Shown here: in pieces, positions 25,104 to 33,034 of the stretch
How the letters are laid out: every line of letters starts with the position of its first letter
Numbering within the stretch: the stretch's first letter is position 1
DNA from: a bacterium
Lineage (GTDB): Bacteria; Hydrothermota; UBA3073; JACQXS01
Direction: 5' to 3'
Assembly (NCBI GenBank): GCA_030605695.1
Contig: JAUWHX010000074.1
Coordinates: forward strand, 1 to 34,063
DNA: 34,063 nt
Made by a program: the position numbers and the translations under genes
The notes under the pieces: model-generated
Database searches by the model: none
The model's input: only the letters and a program-made list of their open reading frames with translations
Told to the model about the DNA's origin: nothing

Positions 25104-26579
25104 ATGAATATTTTAATGCTTAATCCCCCATTTAAAGGGAGGTTTTCAAGGGAACAACGTTCTCCTGCTATTACAAAGTCTGGAACTCTGTATTATCCTA
25201 TGTGGCTTGCTTACGCTACAGGTATGCTTGAACAAGAAAATTTCAATGTGAAGCTTATAGACGCACCTGCCTCCGGCATAAATGAACAAAAAGTTATTGA
25301 AATCGCAAGTGGATTTAATCCTTCTCTCATTGTGATTGATACCAGCACCCCAAGTATATATAACGATATAAGAATTGGAGAAACTCTCAAACAACTCTTA
25401 ACTCTTAACTCTCAACTCTCAACTCCCATAATTGTTTTGGTCGGACCGCATGTTTCTGCTACTCCTGATGAGACACTAAAATATAGTAATAATGTTGACA
25501 TTGTTTGTAGAGGCGAGTATGATTATACAATAAAAAATATTGCACGAAATATAGAACAAGGTGAGAGTTTTGATAAGATTAATGGAATAAGTTTTAGAAA
25601 AAATGGAGAGATTATACGCAATCCTCCTCAGGAATTTATTAAGGATTTAGATGCTCTGCCATTCGTATCCAAAATTTACAAATCTCATCTTGACCATACT
25701 CAGTATTTTTATGGCCACTCTCAGCATCCGATTGTGGCAATAATAGGTGGACGGGGTTGTCCTTATCAATGTATTTATTGCGTGTATCCTCAAACTTTTA
25801 GTGGTAGGTCTACTCGTTACAGGTCTATCAAAAATATCGTGGATGAACTTGAATTCATTACAAGCGAATTTAAGCCCTTGAGAGAAATAATGTTTGAAGA
25901 TGATACATTGACTTTAAACCGTTCACGGTGTAAGAAATTTTGCGAAGAAATCCTAAACCGTAATATCAGAATTAAGTGGTCTGCGAATTCAAGAGCAGAT
26001 GCAGATTTTGATACTCTCAAGCTTATGCATAAAGCAGGTTGCAGATTACTTTGTGTCGGTTTTGAGTCCGGAAACCAGAATATTCTTGATAGTATGCGCA
26101 AAGGAATCTCTCTTGAGAAAATGAAACAATTTGCTTCAGATGCTAAAAAAGCTGGTGTTCTCATTCATGGATGCTTTCTTGTAGGCAATCCAGGAGAAAC
26201 AAAAAATACTATGCTCAAAACTCTTGAATTTGCAAAAGAGTTAAACCCAGATACTGCACAATTTTTCCCTATTATGGTATATCCGGGAACTGAGGCTTAT
26301 AGATGGGCAAAAGAATCTGGACATCTCAGAACTACCAATTATAGTGATTGGCTCACGCTTGAGGGATTTCATAATTGTGTTGTAGATTACGAAAACCTGT
26401 CAAGTGAAGAGCTTGTGGAATTTTGTGATTATGCAAGGAGAGAGTTTTATCTTCGTCCTCGGTATCTTGTAAAAAAATCTATCCAAGTCATTAAAAATCC
26501 TCGTGAAGCCGGGAGAACTTTTAAATCATTGAAAACTTTTGCTAAACACCTTGTTAAAAATGCAAAATTTAGAGATTAA
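25104..26579 (+). CDS. B12-binding radical SAM protein
   Basis: N-terminal cobalamin-binding-like domain (LVGPHVSATPDE); cluster motif GRGCPYQCIYCVYPQ; FEDDTLTLNRSRCKKFCEEIL; VGFESGNQNILDSMRKG; GCFLVGNPGETKNTM. Confidence 0.92.
   Translation: MNILMLNPPFKGRFSREQRSPAITKSGTLYYPMWLAYATGMLEQENFNVKLIDAPASGINEQKVIEIASGFNPSLIVIDTSTPSIYNDIRIGETLKQLLTLNSQLSTPIIVLVGPHVSATPDETLKYSNNVDIVCRGEYDYTIKNIARNIEQGESFDKINGISFRKNGEIIRNPPQEFIKDLDALPFVSKIYKSHLDHTQYFYGHSQHPIVAIIGGRGCPYQCIYCVYPQTFSGRSTRYRSIKNIVDELEFITSEFKPLREIMFEDDTLTLNRSRCKKFCEEILNRNIRIKWSANSRADADFDTLKLMHKAGCRLLCVGFESGNQNILDSMRKGISLEKMKQFASDAKKAGVLIHGCFLVGNPGETKNTMLKTLEFAKELNPDTAQFFPIMVYPGTEAYRWAKESGHLRTTNYSDWLTLEGFHNCVVDYENLSSEELVEFCDYARREFYLRPRYLVKKSIQVIKNPREAGRTFKSLKTFAKHLVKNAKFRD
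25392..25426. repeat. heptamer tandem tract (YAACTCT x5) inside the radical SAM gene
   Basis: caactct taactct taactct caactct caactcc; encodes QLLTLNSQLSTP just before IIVLVGPH. Confidence 0.92.
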
Positions 26580-26668
26580 TAGAAATTTGTGGAAACTAAT
26601 AGAAATTCATGAAAAAACAAATAATTTCTACTTGATTTTTACAAATCTCTATAAATTTCTGCTTATTT
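26578..26668. repeat. inverted/direct repeat cluster (copy F, different family)
   Basis: taatagaaatttgtggaaac / taatagaaattcatgaaaa direct repeats facing acaaatctctataaatttctgctta. Confidence 0.55.
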
Positions 26669-26676
26669 GAGTTAAG

Positions 26677-27822
26677 ATGAAGTTTCTATTTTGGATATCT
26701 TTTGGAATTTTGATATATATATATATCGGATATCCGTTACTTTTGCTTATTCTTTCAAAGATAAAAATGAATCCGCATAAAATAGATAAAAGCTTTTTTC
26801 CTCCTATCTCATTTATTATTCCTGCTCATAATGAGGAAGAAGTGATAGAAGCCAAGCTCAAAAATAGTTTGGCAATTGATTATCCAAATGAAGTTGAAAT
26901 AATCCTTGCTTTAGATGGTTCAACAGACCGTACTCTTGAAATTGCATCACAATTTCCTCAGATAAATATAAAAAATTTTGAGTCCAGAGGTGGAAAAATG
27001 GCTGTATTGAACGAGGTAGTGCCTCAGACCAAGAATGAAATTATTGTTTTTACTGATGCGAATGCTTTATTCGCCCCTGATGTTTTCAAAAAACTCATTC
27101 CTCATCTTGCCAACTCTAATGTAGGATGTGTCGGAGGTGTAAAAAGTATAGTGGCTAATGGAAAAGTTGGAGAACATGAGGGTATTTACTGGAAATTTGA
27201 GAACTTCTTGAAGGAAAAGGAGAGTGCTATTGGCTCTTGCTTTGTAGATGGTGCAATATATGCTTTAAAAAAAGAGTTTTATCCGTTACCAAAAGATGAC
27301 TGTATTATTATGGATGACTTTGCCGTTTCCTTAGGAGTTATAAATATGAATCAGAGAGTTGTTTTTGAGCCTGAGGCAGTTGCGTATGAGGGTGCTTCCT
27401 TAAATTCATGGGGTGAGTTTAAGAGAAAAGTGCGCATCCTTCAGGGAGCAATTACATCAATCCGTACTTTCTCTATTAGACCTGTGTGGTTCCAGATTCT
27501 CTCACATAAAATAGCAAGGTGGTCAACCTTTATATTTATGATTACTCTACTTATTTCAAATTTATTTATAAAACATCCATTCTATCAAATTTTTCTATTT
27601 TTGCAGTTATTCTTTTATGGACTTGCGATACTTGGGCTGGTGTTTGAATCTTTTCCACAGGATTCTGTGAATAAACACAAACCATTCCACAGGATTCTGC
27701 GAACAAATATTATTTATTTTCCTTTTTATTTTTGCCTTACAAGTTTAGCTCAAATTATTGGATTTTTTAAATACATTGGTGGGAAGAAGCATCCTCCATT
27801 TTGGGAAAAAATAAAGAGATAA
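26677..27822 (+). CDS. membrane glycosyltransferase family 2 (BcsA/NodC-like)
   Basis: PPISFIIPAHNEEEVIEAKLKNSLAIDYPNEVEIILALDGSTDRTLEIA; VFTDANALFAPD; FKRKVRILQGAITSIR; C-terminal TM segments. Confidence 0.92.
   Translation: MKFLFWISFGILIYIYIGYPLLLLILSKIKMNPHKIDKSFFPPISFIIPAHNEEEVIEAKLKNSLAIDYPNEVEIILALDGSTDRTLEIASQFPQINIKNFESRGGKMAVLNEVVPQTKNEIIVFTDANALFAPDVFKKLIPHLANSNVGCVGGVKSIVANGKVGEHEGIYWKFENFLKEKESAIGSCFVDGAIYALKKEFYPLPKDDCIIMDDFAVSLGVINMNQRVVFEPEAVAYEGASLNSWGEFKRKVRILQGAITSIRTFSIRPVWFQILSHKIARWSTFIFMITLLISNLFIKHPFYQIFLFLQLFFYGLAILGLVFESFPQDSVNKHKPFHRILRTNIIYFPFYFCLTSLAQIIGFFKYIGGKKHPPFWEKIKR
27654..27703. repeat. two 18-bp near-palindromes (TCCACAGGATTCTGYGAA) 32 bp apart inside the GT2 gene
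   Basis: tccacaggattctgtgaa 27654-27671 and tccacaggattctgcgaa 27686-27703; read in different frames (PQDSV and FHRIL). Confidence 0.85.
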
Positions 27823-27826
27823 TGAG

Positions 27827-27910
27827 TTAACCACAAAGACCCAAAGGCGCAAAGGACACAAAGCACTTTTCCTATTCTTTTTCTTTGTGTCTCTGTGACT
27901 CTGTGGTGAA
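27827..27910. repeat. long imperfect inverted repeat, copy E (CACAAAG variant)
   Basis: ttaaccacaaagacccaaaggcgcaaaggacacaaag ... ctttgtgtctctgtgactctgtggtgaa. Confidence 0.9.
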
Positions 27911-27922
27911 TTTTCGTGTAAG

Positions 27923-29323
27923 ATGAGACGAAAAAGCGATATATTACTTTTTCTAATGCCGATTATTTGGGATGCAATTCTCATAGGTATCTCTTTTCTA
28001 TTTGCCTATTGGATAAGATTTTATTCAGAGCTAATCCCTTTGATAGAAGGCAGAGGTATTCCTCCGCTAAAGCCTTATTTGTTAATTTCAGGATTTGCAT
28101 TAATGGTGTGGCTCATTATATTCTATTTGTCCGGTTTTTATGATACTAAAAAAATCTACTCCCTACTTGATGAAACTTACGAAGTCTTGAAAGGGATAGT
28201 TGTAGGAACAATTATTGTTCTTGCTCCTATCTTTTTTTATAGGGCTTTCACTTTCTCAAGAATCGTTATGTTCCTATCTTGTATCCTGGCAGGCATATTA
28301 ATAATTATTGGGAAAATTATACTAAGAGCAATTAGATCTACTCTATATCATCGTGGAATAGGTGTTATGAACGCTTGTGTAATTGGAGGAGGAGAGAAAG
28401 CGAAGGAGGTAATTCGTAAATTCAAACAAACCCCAATGACAAGGTATAAACTCATAGGACAGATTATAGAAGAAGGAGAAAAAGGGGAAGAGAAACTCCC
28501 GATACTCGGTGATTTCTTTCAAATACGAGAAATAATAGAGAATTACAAAATAGGTATGCTTCTTATTACCTTTCCCCTTTCTCAGCACAAGAAAACCGCT
28601 AAAATACTACTTAGATGCAGTGGATTGCCAGTAGAGATTAGATTTGTTCCAGACCCCTATGAACTCCTTACTTCAAGAATCGGATACTATGAGCTTGATG
28701 GTTTCTCTTTACTTGGACTTAAAGAATTCCCTCTAACTTACTGGAATGCCTTATTAAAGAGAACTTTTGATATTCTTATCTCCGGCATTTTCATTATTCT
28801 TTCTACTCCAGTCATTCTTGTAATTTCATTCTTCGTGAAACTTAGTTCTCCAGGTCCTTTATTTTATCGTCAAAAAAGAGTTGGCAAAGATAGAAAGATA
28901 TTTAATATTATAAAATTCAGGTCAATGTTCATAAATGCTGAACAGTTTACAGGTCCAATTTTTGCGTCTATGGAAGACCCAAGAGTAACGAAGATCGGTA
29001 AAATCCTGAGAAAGTGGAGCTTTGATGAAATACCTCAACTTTTCAATGTCCTTATAGGAAACATGAGTCTTGTTGGCCCAAGACCTGAACGTCCGGAGTT
29101 TGTGGAAAAGTTCAGTGAAGAAATTATTAGATATTTTGAACGTCATCGTGTTCGTCCTGGCATTACTGGATGGGCTCAAGTAAATGGATTCAGAGGAGAC
29201 ACTTCTATTAAAGAAAGAGTGAAATACGACCTGTATTATATAGAAAATTGGTCTTTCAACTTTGATATTAAAATATTATTAAGGACTTTTGGCGCTACCA
29301 TTACCAAAAAGAACGCCTATTAA
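27923..29323 (+). CDS. undecaprenyl-phosphate sugar phosphotransferase (exopolysaccharide polyprenyl glycosylphosphotransferase, WbaP-like)
   Basis: N-terminal TM bundle plus CoA-binding-like domain; KRTFDILISGIFIILSTPVILVISFFVKLSSPGPLFYRQKRVGKDRKIFNIIKFRSM; LRKWSFDEIPQLFNVLIGNMSLVGPRPERPEF; RPGITGWAQVNG. Confidence 0.95.
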   Translation: MRRKSDILLFLMPIIWDAILIGISFLFAYWIRFYSELIPLIEGRGIPPLKPYLLISGFALMVWLIIFYLSGFYDTKKIYSLLDETYEVLKGIVVGTIIVLAPIFFYRAFTFSRIVMFLSCILAGILIIIGKIILRAIRSTLYHRGIGVMNACVIGGGEKAKEVIRKFKQTPMTRYKLIGQIIEEGEKGEEKLPILGDFFQIREIIENYKIGMLLITFPLSQHKKTAKILLRCSGLPVEIRFVPDPYELLTSRIGYYELDGFSLLGLKEFPLTYWNALLKRTFDILISGIFIILSTPVILVISFFVKLSSPGPLFYRQKRVGKDRKIFNIIKFRSMFINAEQFTGPIFASMEDPRVTKIGKILRKWSFDEIPQLFNVLIGNMSLVGPRPERPEFVEKFSEEIIRYFERHRVRPGITGWAQVNGFRGDTSIKERVKYDLYYIENWSFNFDIKILLRTFGATITKKNAY

Positions 29324-29325
29324 AA

Positions 29326-30246
29326 ATGAAAGTATTAGTTACTGGAGGTGCTGGATTTATTGGTTCACATTTGGTGGATAGACTTGTTAAAGAGGGACAT
29401 CTGGTCTCTGTAGTTGATGACCTTTCCACTGGAAAGCTTATAAATATATCACAAAAAGCCAATTTCTATAAGATTAAGATAGAAAGCCCTGCCATGAAAA
29501 AAATATATGAGGAAACACAACCAGAAATTATTTTTCACTTAGCCGCACAATCACAAGTCAAAAAGTCTGTTGATAACCCAATTCTTGATGTCCATACTAA
29601 TATTCTTGGGACTCTGAATTTAATATTGCTTTCTTTAAAACATAAAGTAAAAAAATTCATATTTTCCTCATCTGGTGGAGTGATGTATGGAGATACAGAA
29701 GAGAAAGCCAACGAAGATGTTCCACCAAATCCTCTTTCTCCGTATGGGTTCTCAAAACTTGCCGGTGAACAATATATAAAATTCTATTCACAACAGGGGC
29801 TTAAATACTCAATACTCAGATACTCAAATGTTTACGGTCCTCGTCAGGACCCAAATGGAGAAGCTGGAGTGGTTGCTATATTTGCTAAACGGATGCTAAA
29901 GCACAAACCTTGCATACTTTATGGATTCGGTAAACCTATAAGAGACTATGTTTATGTAGAAGATGTGGTGAGGGCGAATATTATGGCATCTCAAGGAGAA
30001 AAAAGCGAAATTATAAATATAGGAACAGGTATCCCTACTTCTGTGGAGAAGCTCTTTAATTTGATAAGTAAAATAACAGGGTATTCACTTGACCCCATAT
30101 ATAAACCGATAAGGGGAGGAGAGCTTAACAAGAATTTCTTAGATTGGAGTCGGGCTAAAAAGTTACTCGGCTGGGAGCCGAAAACAAGTTTGAAAAAGGG
30201 ATTTGAGCAAACCATAAACTGGTTTAAAAGAGATATAGAGGTTTGA
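29326..30246 (+). CDS. NAD-dependent nucleotide-sugar epimerase (extended SDR, GalE-like)
   Basis: MKVLVTGGAGFIGSHLVDRLVKEGH; HLAAQSQVKKSVDNP; SPYGFSKLAGEQYIKFYSQQ; LRYSNVYGPRQDPNGEAGVV. Confidence 0.92.
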   Translation: MKVLVTGGAGFIGSHLVDRLVKEGHLVSVVDDLSTGKLINISQKANFYKIKIESPAMKKIYEETQPEIIFHLAAQSQVKKSVDNPILDVHTNILGTLNLILLSLKHKVKKFIFSSSGGVMYGDTEEKANEDVPPNPLSPYGFSKLAGEQYIKFYSQQGLKYSILRYSNVYGPRQDPNGEAGVVAIFAKRMLKHKPCILYGFGKPIRDYVYVEDVVRANIMASQGEKSEIINIGTGIPTSVEKLFNLISKITGYSLDPIYKPIRGGELNKNFLDWSRAKKLLGWEPKTSLKKGFEQTINWFKRDIEV

Positions 30247-30295
30247 GATAAAGTTTTTTCTCTATCTCGGAACTCTATTCTTAAGAGGAGGGACT

Positions 30296-31291
30296 ATGAT
30301 TAAGGTATCAGTGATTGGGGCAGGTTACTGGGGTCCCAATCTTATCAGAAATTTTCATGAGCTTGGCGCACTTAATGTGATATGTGATAAGGATGAGGAG
30401 AAACTTGCTAAGATAAATGGAAAATACCCTGCAGTTTTTTCTACTACTGATGTAGATGATGCAATACAAAAATCAGATGCCGTGGTAATAGCTACCGGAG
30501 CAAGTTCTCATTATGAACTTGCAAAAAAGGCACTTCTTGCAGGAAAAAGTGTCTTTGTGGAAAAGCCACTTACATTACATACTCAAGAGGGAGAAGAGCT
30601 TCTTAACTTATCCAGAGAAAAGTCCCTTATTCTTATGGTAGGACATCTTCTCCTATATCACCCCGGGTTGAACAAAATAAGAAATTATGTGATGAAGGGA
30701 ACTCTTGGAGAAATATATTACATCTACTCTCAGCGACTAAATCTTGGAAAAATAAAGCGTGATGAGAATGCACTTTGGAGTTTTGGTCCACATGATATCT
30801 CAGTAGTATTATATTTGCTTAATAAAATACCTACTAAAGTTACTGCAACTGCGTCTTCGTATTTGCAGGAGGGAGTGCCAGATGTAGTTTTCCTCACACT
30901 TCACTTTCCTGACAAGGTTCTTGCAAACATTCATTTATCTTGGCTTGACCCTCATAAAATAAGAAAAATCACAATAGTCGGGGATAAAAAAATGGTTGTA
31001 TTTGACGATATGCAACCAACAGAAAAAATCCGACTATATGATAAAGGAGTAGATTATAAGCCTTCTTTTAAAGCTTATGGTGAAGATTTAGTTATTAGAA
31101 TTGGGGATATTATTATTCCCGATATTAGCTCAAAAGAGCCATTGAAGTTAGAATGCCAGCATTTCTTAGAGTGTGTTGAGAAGCATATAACTCCTTTGTC
31201 TGATGGAGTTAATGGGGTGCAAGTTGTGCGAGTCCTTGAATCTGCCCAAAAGTCATTGGAACAAGGCGGAATTCCTGTCCAAATTAAGTAA
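30296..31291 (+). CDS. Gfo/Idh/MocA oxidoreductase (WbpB/WlbA-like)
   Basis: IKVSVIGAGYWGPNLIRNFHELG; VVIATGASSHYELAKKALLAGKSVFVEKPLTL; MVGHLLLYHPG; ALWSFGPHDISV. Confidence 0.9.
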   Translation: MIKVSVIGAGYWGPNLIRNFHELGALNVICDKDEEKLAKINGKYPAVFSTTDVDDAIQKSDAVVIATGASSHYELAKKALLAGKSVFVEKPLTLHTQEGEELLNLSREKSLILMVGHLLLYHPGLNKIRNYVMKGTLGEIYYIYSQRLNLGKIKRDENALWSFGPHDISVVLYLLNKIPTKVTATASSYLQEGVPDVVFLTLHFPDKVLANIHLSWLDPHKIRKITIVGDKKMVVFDDMQPTEKIRLYDKGVDYKPSFKAYGEDLVIRIGDIIIPDISSKEPLKLECQHFLECVEKHITPLSDGVNGVQVVRVLESAQKSLEQGGIPVQIK

Positions 31292-31292
31292 G

Positions 31293-31308
31293 TCTGTCAG
31301 TTGACGGA
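31293..31308. repeat. 16-bp palindrome variant TCTGTCAGTTGACGGA
   Basis: Imperfect palindrome matching the 6380/7303/7493 elements, directly after the WbpB-like gene. Confidence 0.6.
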
Positions 31309-31310
31309 TT

Positions 31311-32498
31311 GTGGTTAATAAAATGGAAGAGACACTAAATAAAATTGCTATTATCGCAAAGAGGAATAATATTAAAGCGTATGTAGTTGGTGGAGCTGTG
31401 CGGGATACTTTGCTCGGCAGAAAAGACTTTGGTATAGATATTACAATTGAGGGTAATGGAATGGAATTTGCTAAAATACTTCAAAAGGAGTTTGGTGGCT
31501 TATTGCGTCAACATTCAAAATTTGGAACCGCCTCTTTAATTTTTAATAAAAGAACTATTGATATTGCAAGCTGTAGAGAAGAAAAATATCCCGGAGTAGC
31601 TGAACTTCCGAAGGTAAAAATGTGCACCTTCAAAGAAGACCTGAAGCGAAGGGACTTTACAATAAATACACTTGCATGGGACCTTGAGACAAAAGAGCTA
31701 ATAGACTTATTTAATGGCAGAAAAGATTTAGATGCCAAGTTAATAAGAGTACTCCATCCCAAGAGCTTTGTTGATGACCCAACGAGGATATTTCGTGCAC
31801 TAAGATTTGCAGGCAAACTTGGTTTCAGGCTTGAGCCAGTTACTAAATCTCTTGCTCTCGATGCCATAAAAAAAGGGTTTATAGAAAAACTCTCTCCGAA
31901 AAGGATAAGAGACCAGATTATTTTAATTCTCAAAGAATCTGACCGTCAAAAAATACTTGAACTTATGTATCAGTTCGGAATCTTTAAGCACATAGGACTC
32001 AAGTTGCCGGAAGTTGAGTTATTCAGAAACATAGATAAGAATCTTATTCACAATTCACGATTCACGATTCACGATTCACGAATAGGGTTTGTTTATTTGC
32101 TTGGCATTATTGAACTCAAAAATCCTCCTAAGTTTCTTACTTTTACTCGGCGTGAGCTTCAAAAGATTGACCACGTACACACAATTTTAGCCCATTTATC
32201 CAAGCTTGAATCTGCCCAAAAACCAAGTGAAGTATATGACTTGCTCTATCCCTCAGGTAATGAAGAACTTTTATTTATAGCTTCGACTTACCCTAAATTA
32301 AAACCGAAAATCCTAAAATTCCTGAAAGTTTACAAGAAAGTAAAATTAAGTATCAGTGGTAAGGATTTGAGTCAGCTCGGAATAAAAAAGGGACCTTTAT
32401 ATAAAGAATTGCTTTCTACTACACTTTATGCAAAACTTGATGGCAAAGTCCAAGGGAAAAAAGAAGAACTTGAGTTTGTAAAAAGTAGAGCTTCATAA
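31311..32498 (+). CDS. CCA tRNA nucleotidyltransferase / poly(A) polymerase family
   Basis: AYVVGGAVRDTLLGRKDFGIDITIEG; FGTASLIF; RRDFTINTLAWDLETKELIDLFNGRKDLDAKLIRVLHPKSFVDDPTRIFRALRFAGKLGF. Confidence 0.93.
   Translation: MVNKMEETLNKIAIIAKRNNIKAYVVGGAVRDTLLGRKDFGIDITIEGNGMEFAKILQKEFGGLLRQHSKFGTASLIFNKRTIDIASCREEKYPGVAELPKVKMCTFKEDLKRRDFTINTLAWDLETKELIDLFNGRKDLDAKLIRVLHPKSFVDDPTRIFRALRFAGKLGFRLEPVTKSLALDAIKKGFIEKLSPKRIRDQIILILKESDRQKILELMYQFGIFKHIGLKLPEVELFRNIDKNLIHNSRFTIHDSRIGFVYLLGIIELKNPPKFLTFTRRELQKIDHVHTILAHLSKLESAQKPSEVYDLLYPSGNEELLFIASTYPKLKPKILKFLKVYKKVKLSISGKDLSQLGIKKGPLYKELLSTTLYAKLDGKVQGKKEELEFVKSRAS
32046..32080. repeat. heptamer tandem tract (ATTCACG x5) inside the CCA-adding enzyme gene
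   Basis: attcaca attcacg attcacg attcacg attcacg; encodes IHNSRFTIHDSR. Confidence 0.95.
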
Positions 32499-32500
32499 AA

Positions 32501-33031
32501 ATGGAATTAGAGCGAAATGTTAGGTCATTTGGAAGAGTAGTTTGGTTATCTATCATAACATTTGGAATATATTACTGGATTTATCTGTTCAAAACATTGA
32601 ATGAGATGGAAAGTGCATTTACATTTACTTCTCAAGAGATAGTTCCACGAAAAGTTAGATTATTCCTGATTGTCTATCTTGTAGTTACAATAATCTTGAG
32701 TGGTATCCGTACAGGATTGAGGACTTTTTTAGAAACCAACTTAACTCCGGTGAACTTTTCTGCCTGGCAAATAATTGGAACTTCCATCTGTATGTCTCTC
32801 GCCGTTGCATTCTGGGTTCCATTTGTAAAGCTGATTGAGCTATGCCAGACCAAAAGAGAAATAAATCCCTTAACTAAAGAAATTATATGGATACTGCTTA
32901 CAGTAACTGTAGCTTTACCTTTTACTTCTATCATTGGCACAAAAGCTTTAATATGGATAAACCTGCCTATTTCTTTGGTTTTCTTTTATTTGATAGTAAA
33001 ACAGGTAAATAGAATCTGGAAAGGAGTATAA
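32501..33031 (+). CDS. DUF4234-like membrane protein
   Basis: VRSFGRVVWLSIITFGIYYWIYLFKTLNEM N-terminus and four TM segments. Confidence 0.75.
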   Translation: MELERNVRSFGRVVWLSIITFGIYYWIYLFKTLNEMESAFTFTSQEIVPRKVRLFLIVYLVVTIILSGIRTGLRTFLETNLTPVNFSAWQIIGTSICMSLAVAFWVPFVKLIELCQTKREINPLTKEIIWILLTVTVALPFTSIIGTKALIWINLPISLVFFYLIVKQVNRIWKGV

Positions 33032-33034
33032 AAT

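Noticed and set aside
27654-27703. DnaA-box/origin signal (ccacag-type sequences)
   Set aside because: Does not match TTATCCACA, lies inside a GT gene, and the same element recurs elsewhere as a dyad.
29805-29832. aatactcaatactcagatactcaaatg resembling a heptamer tract
   Set aside because: It encodes the conserved SDR motif LRYSNVYGP, so the periodicity is likely coincidental.
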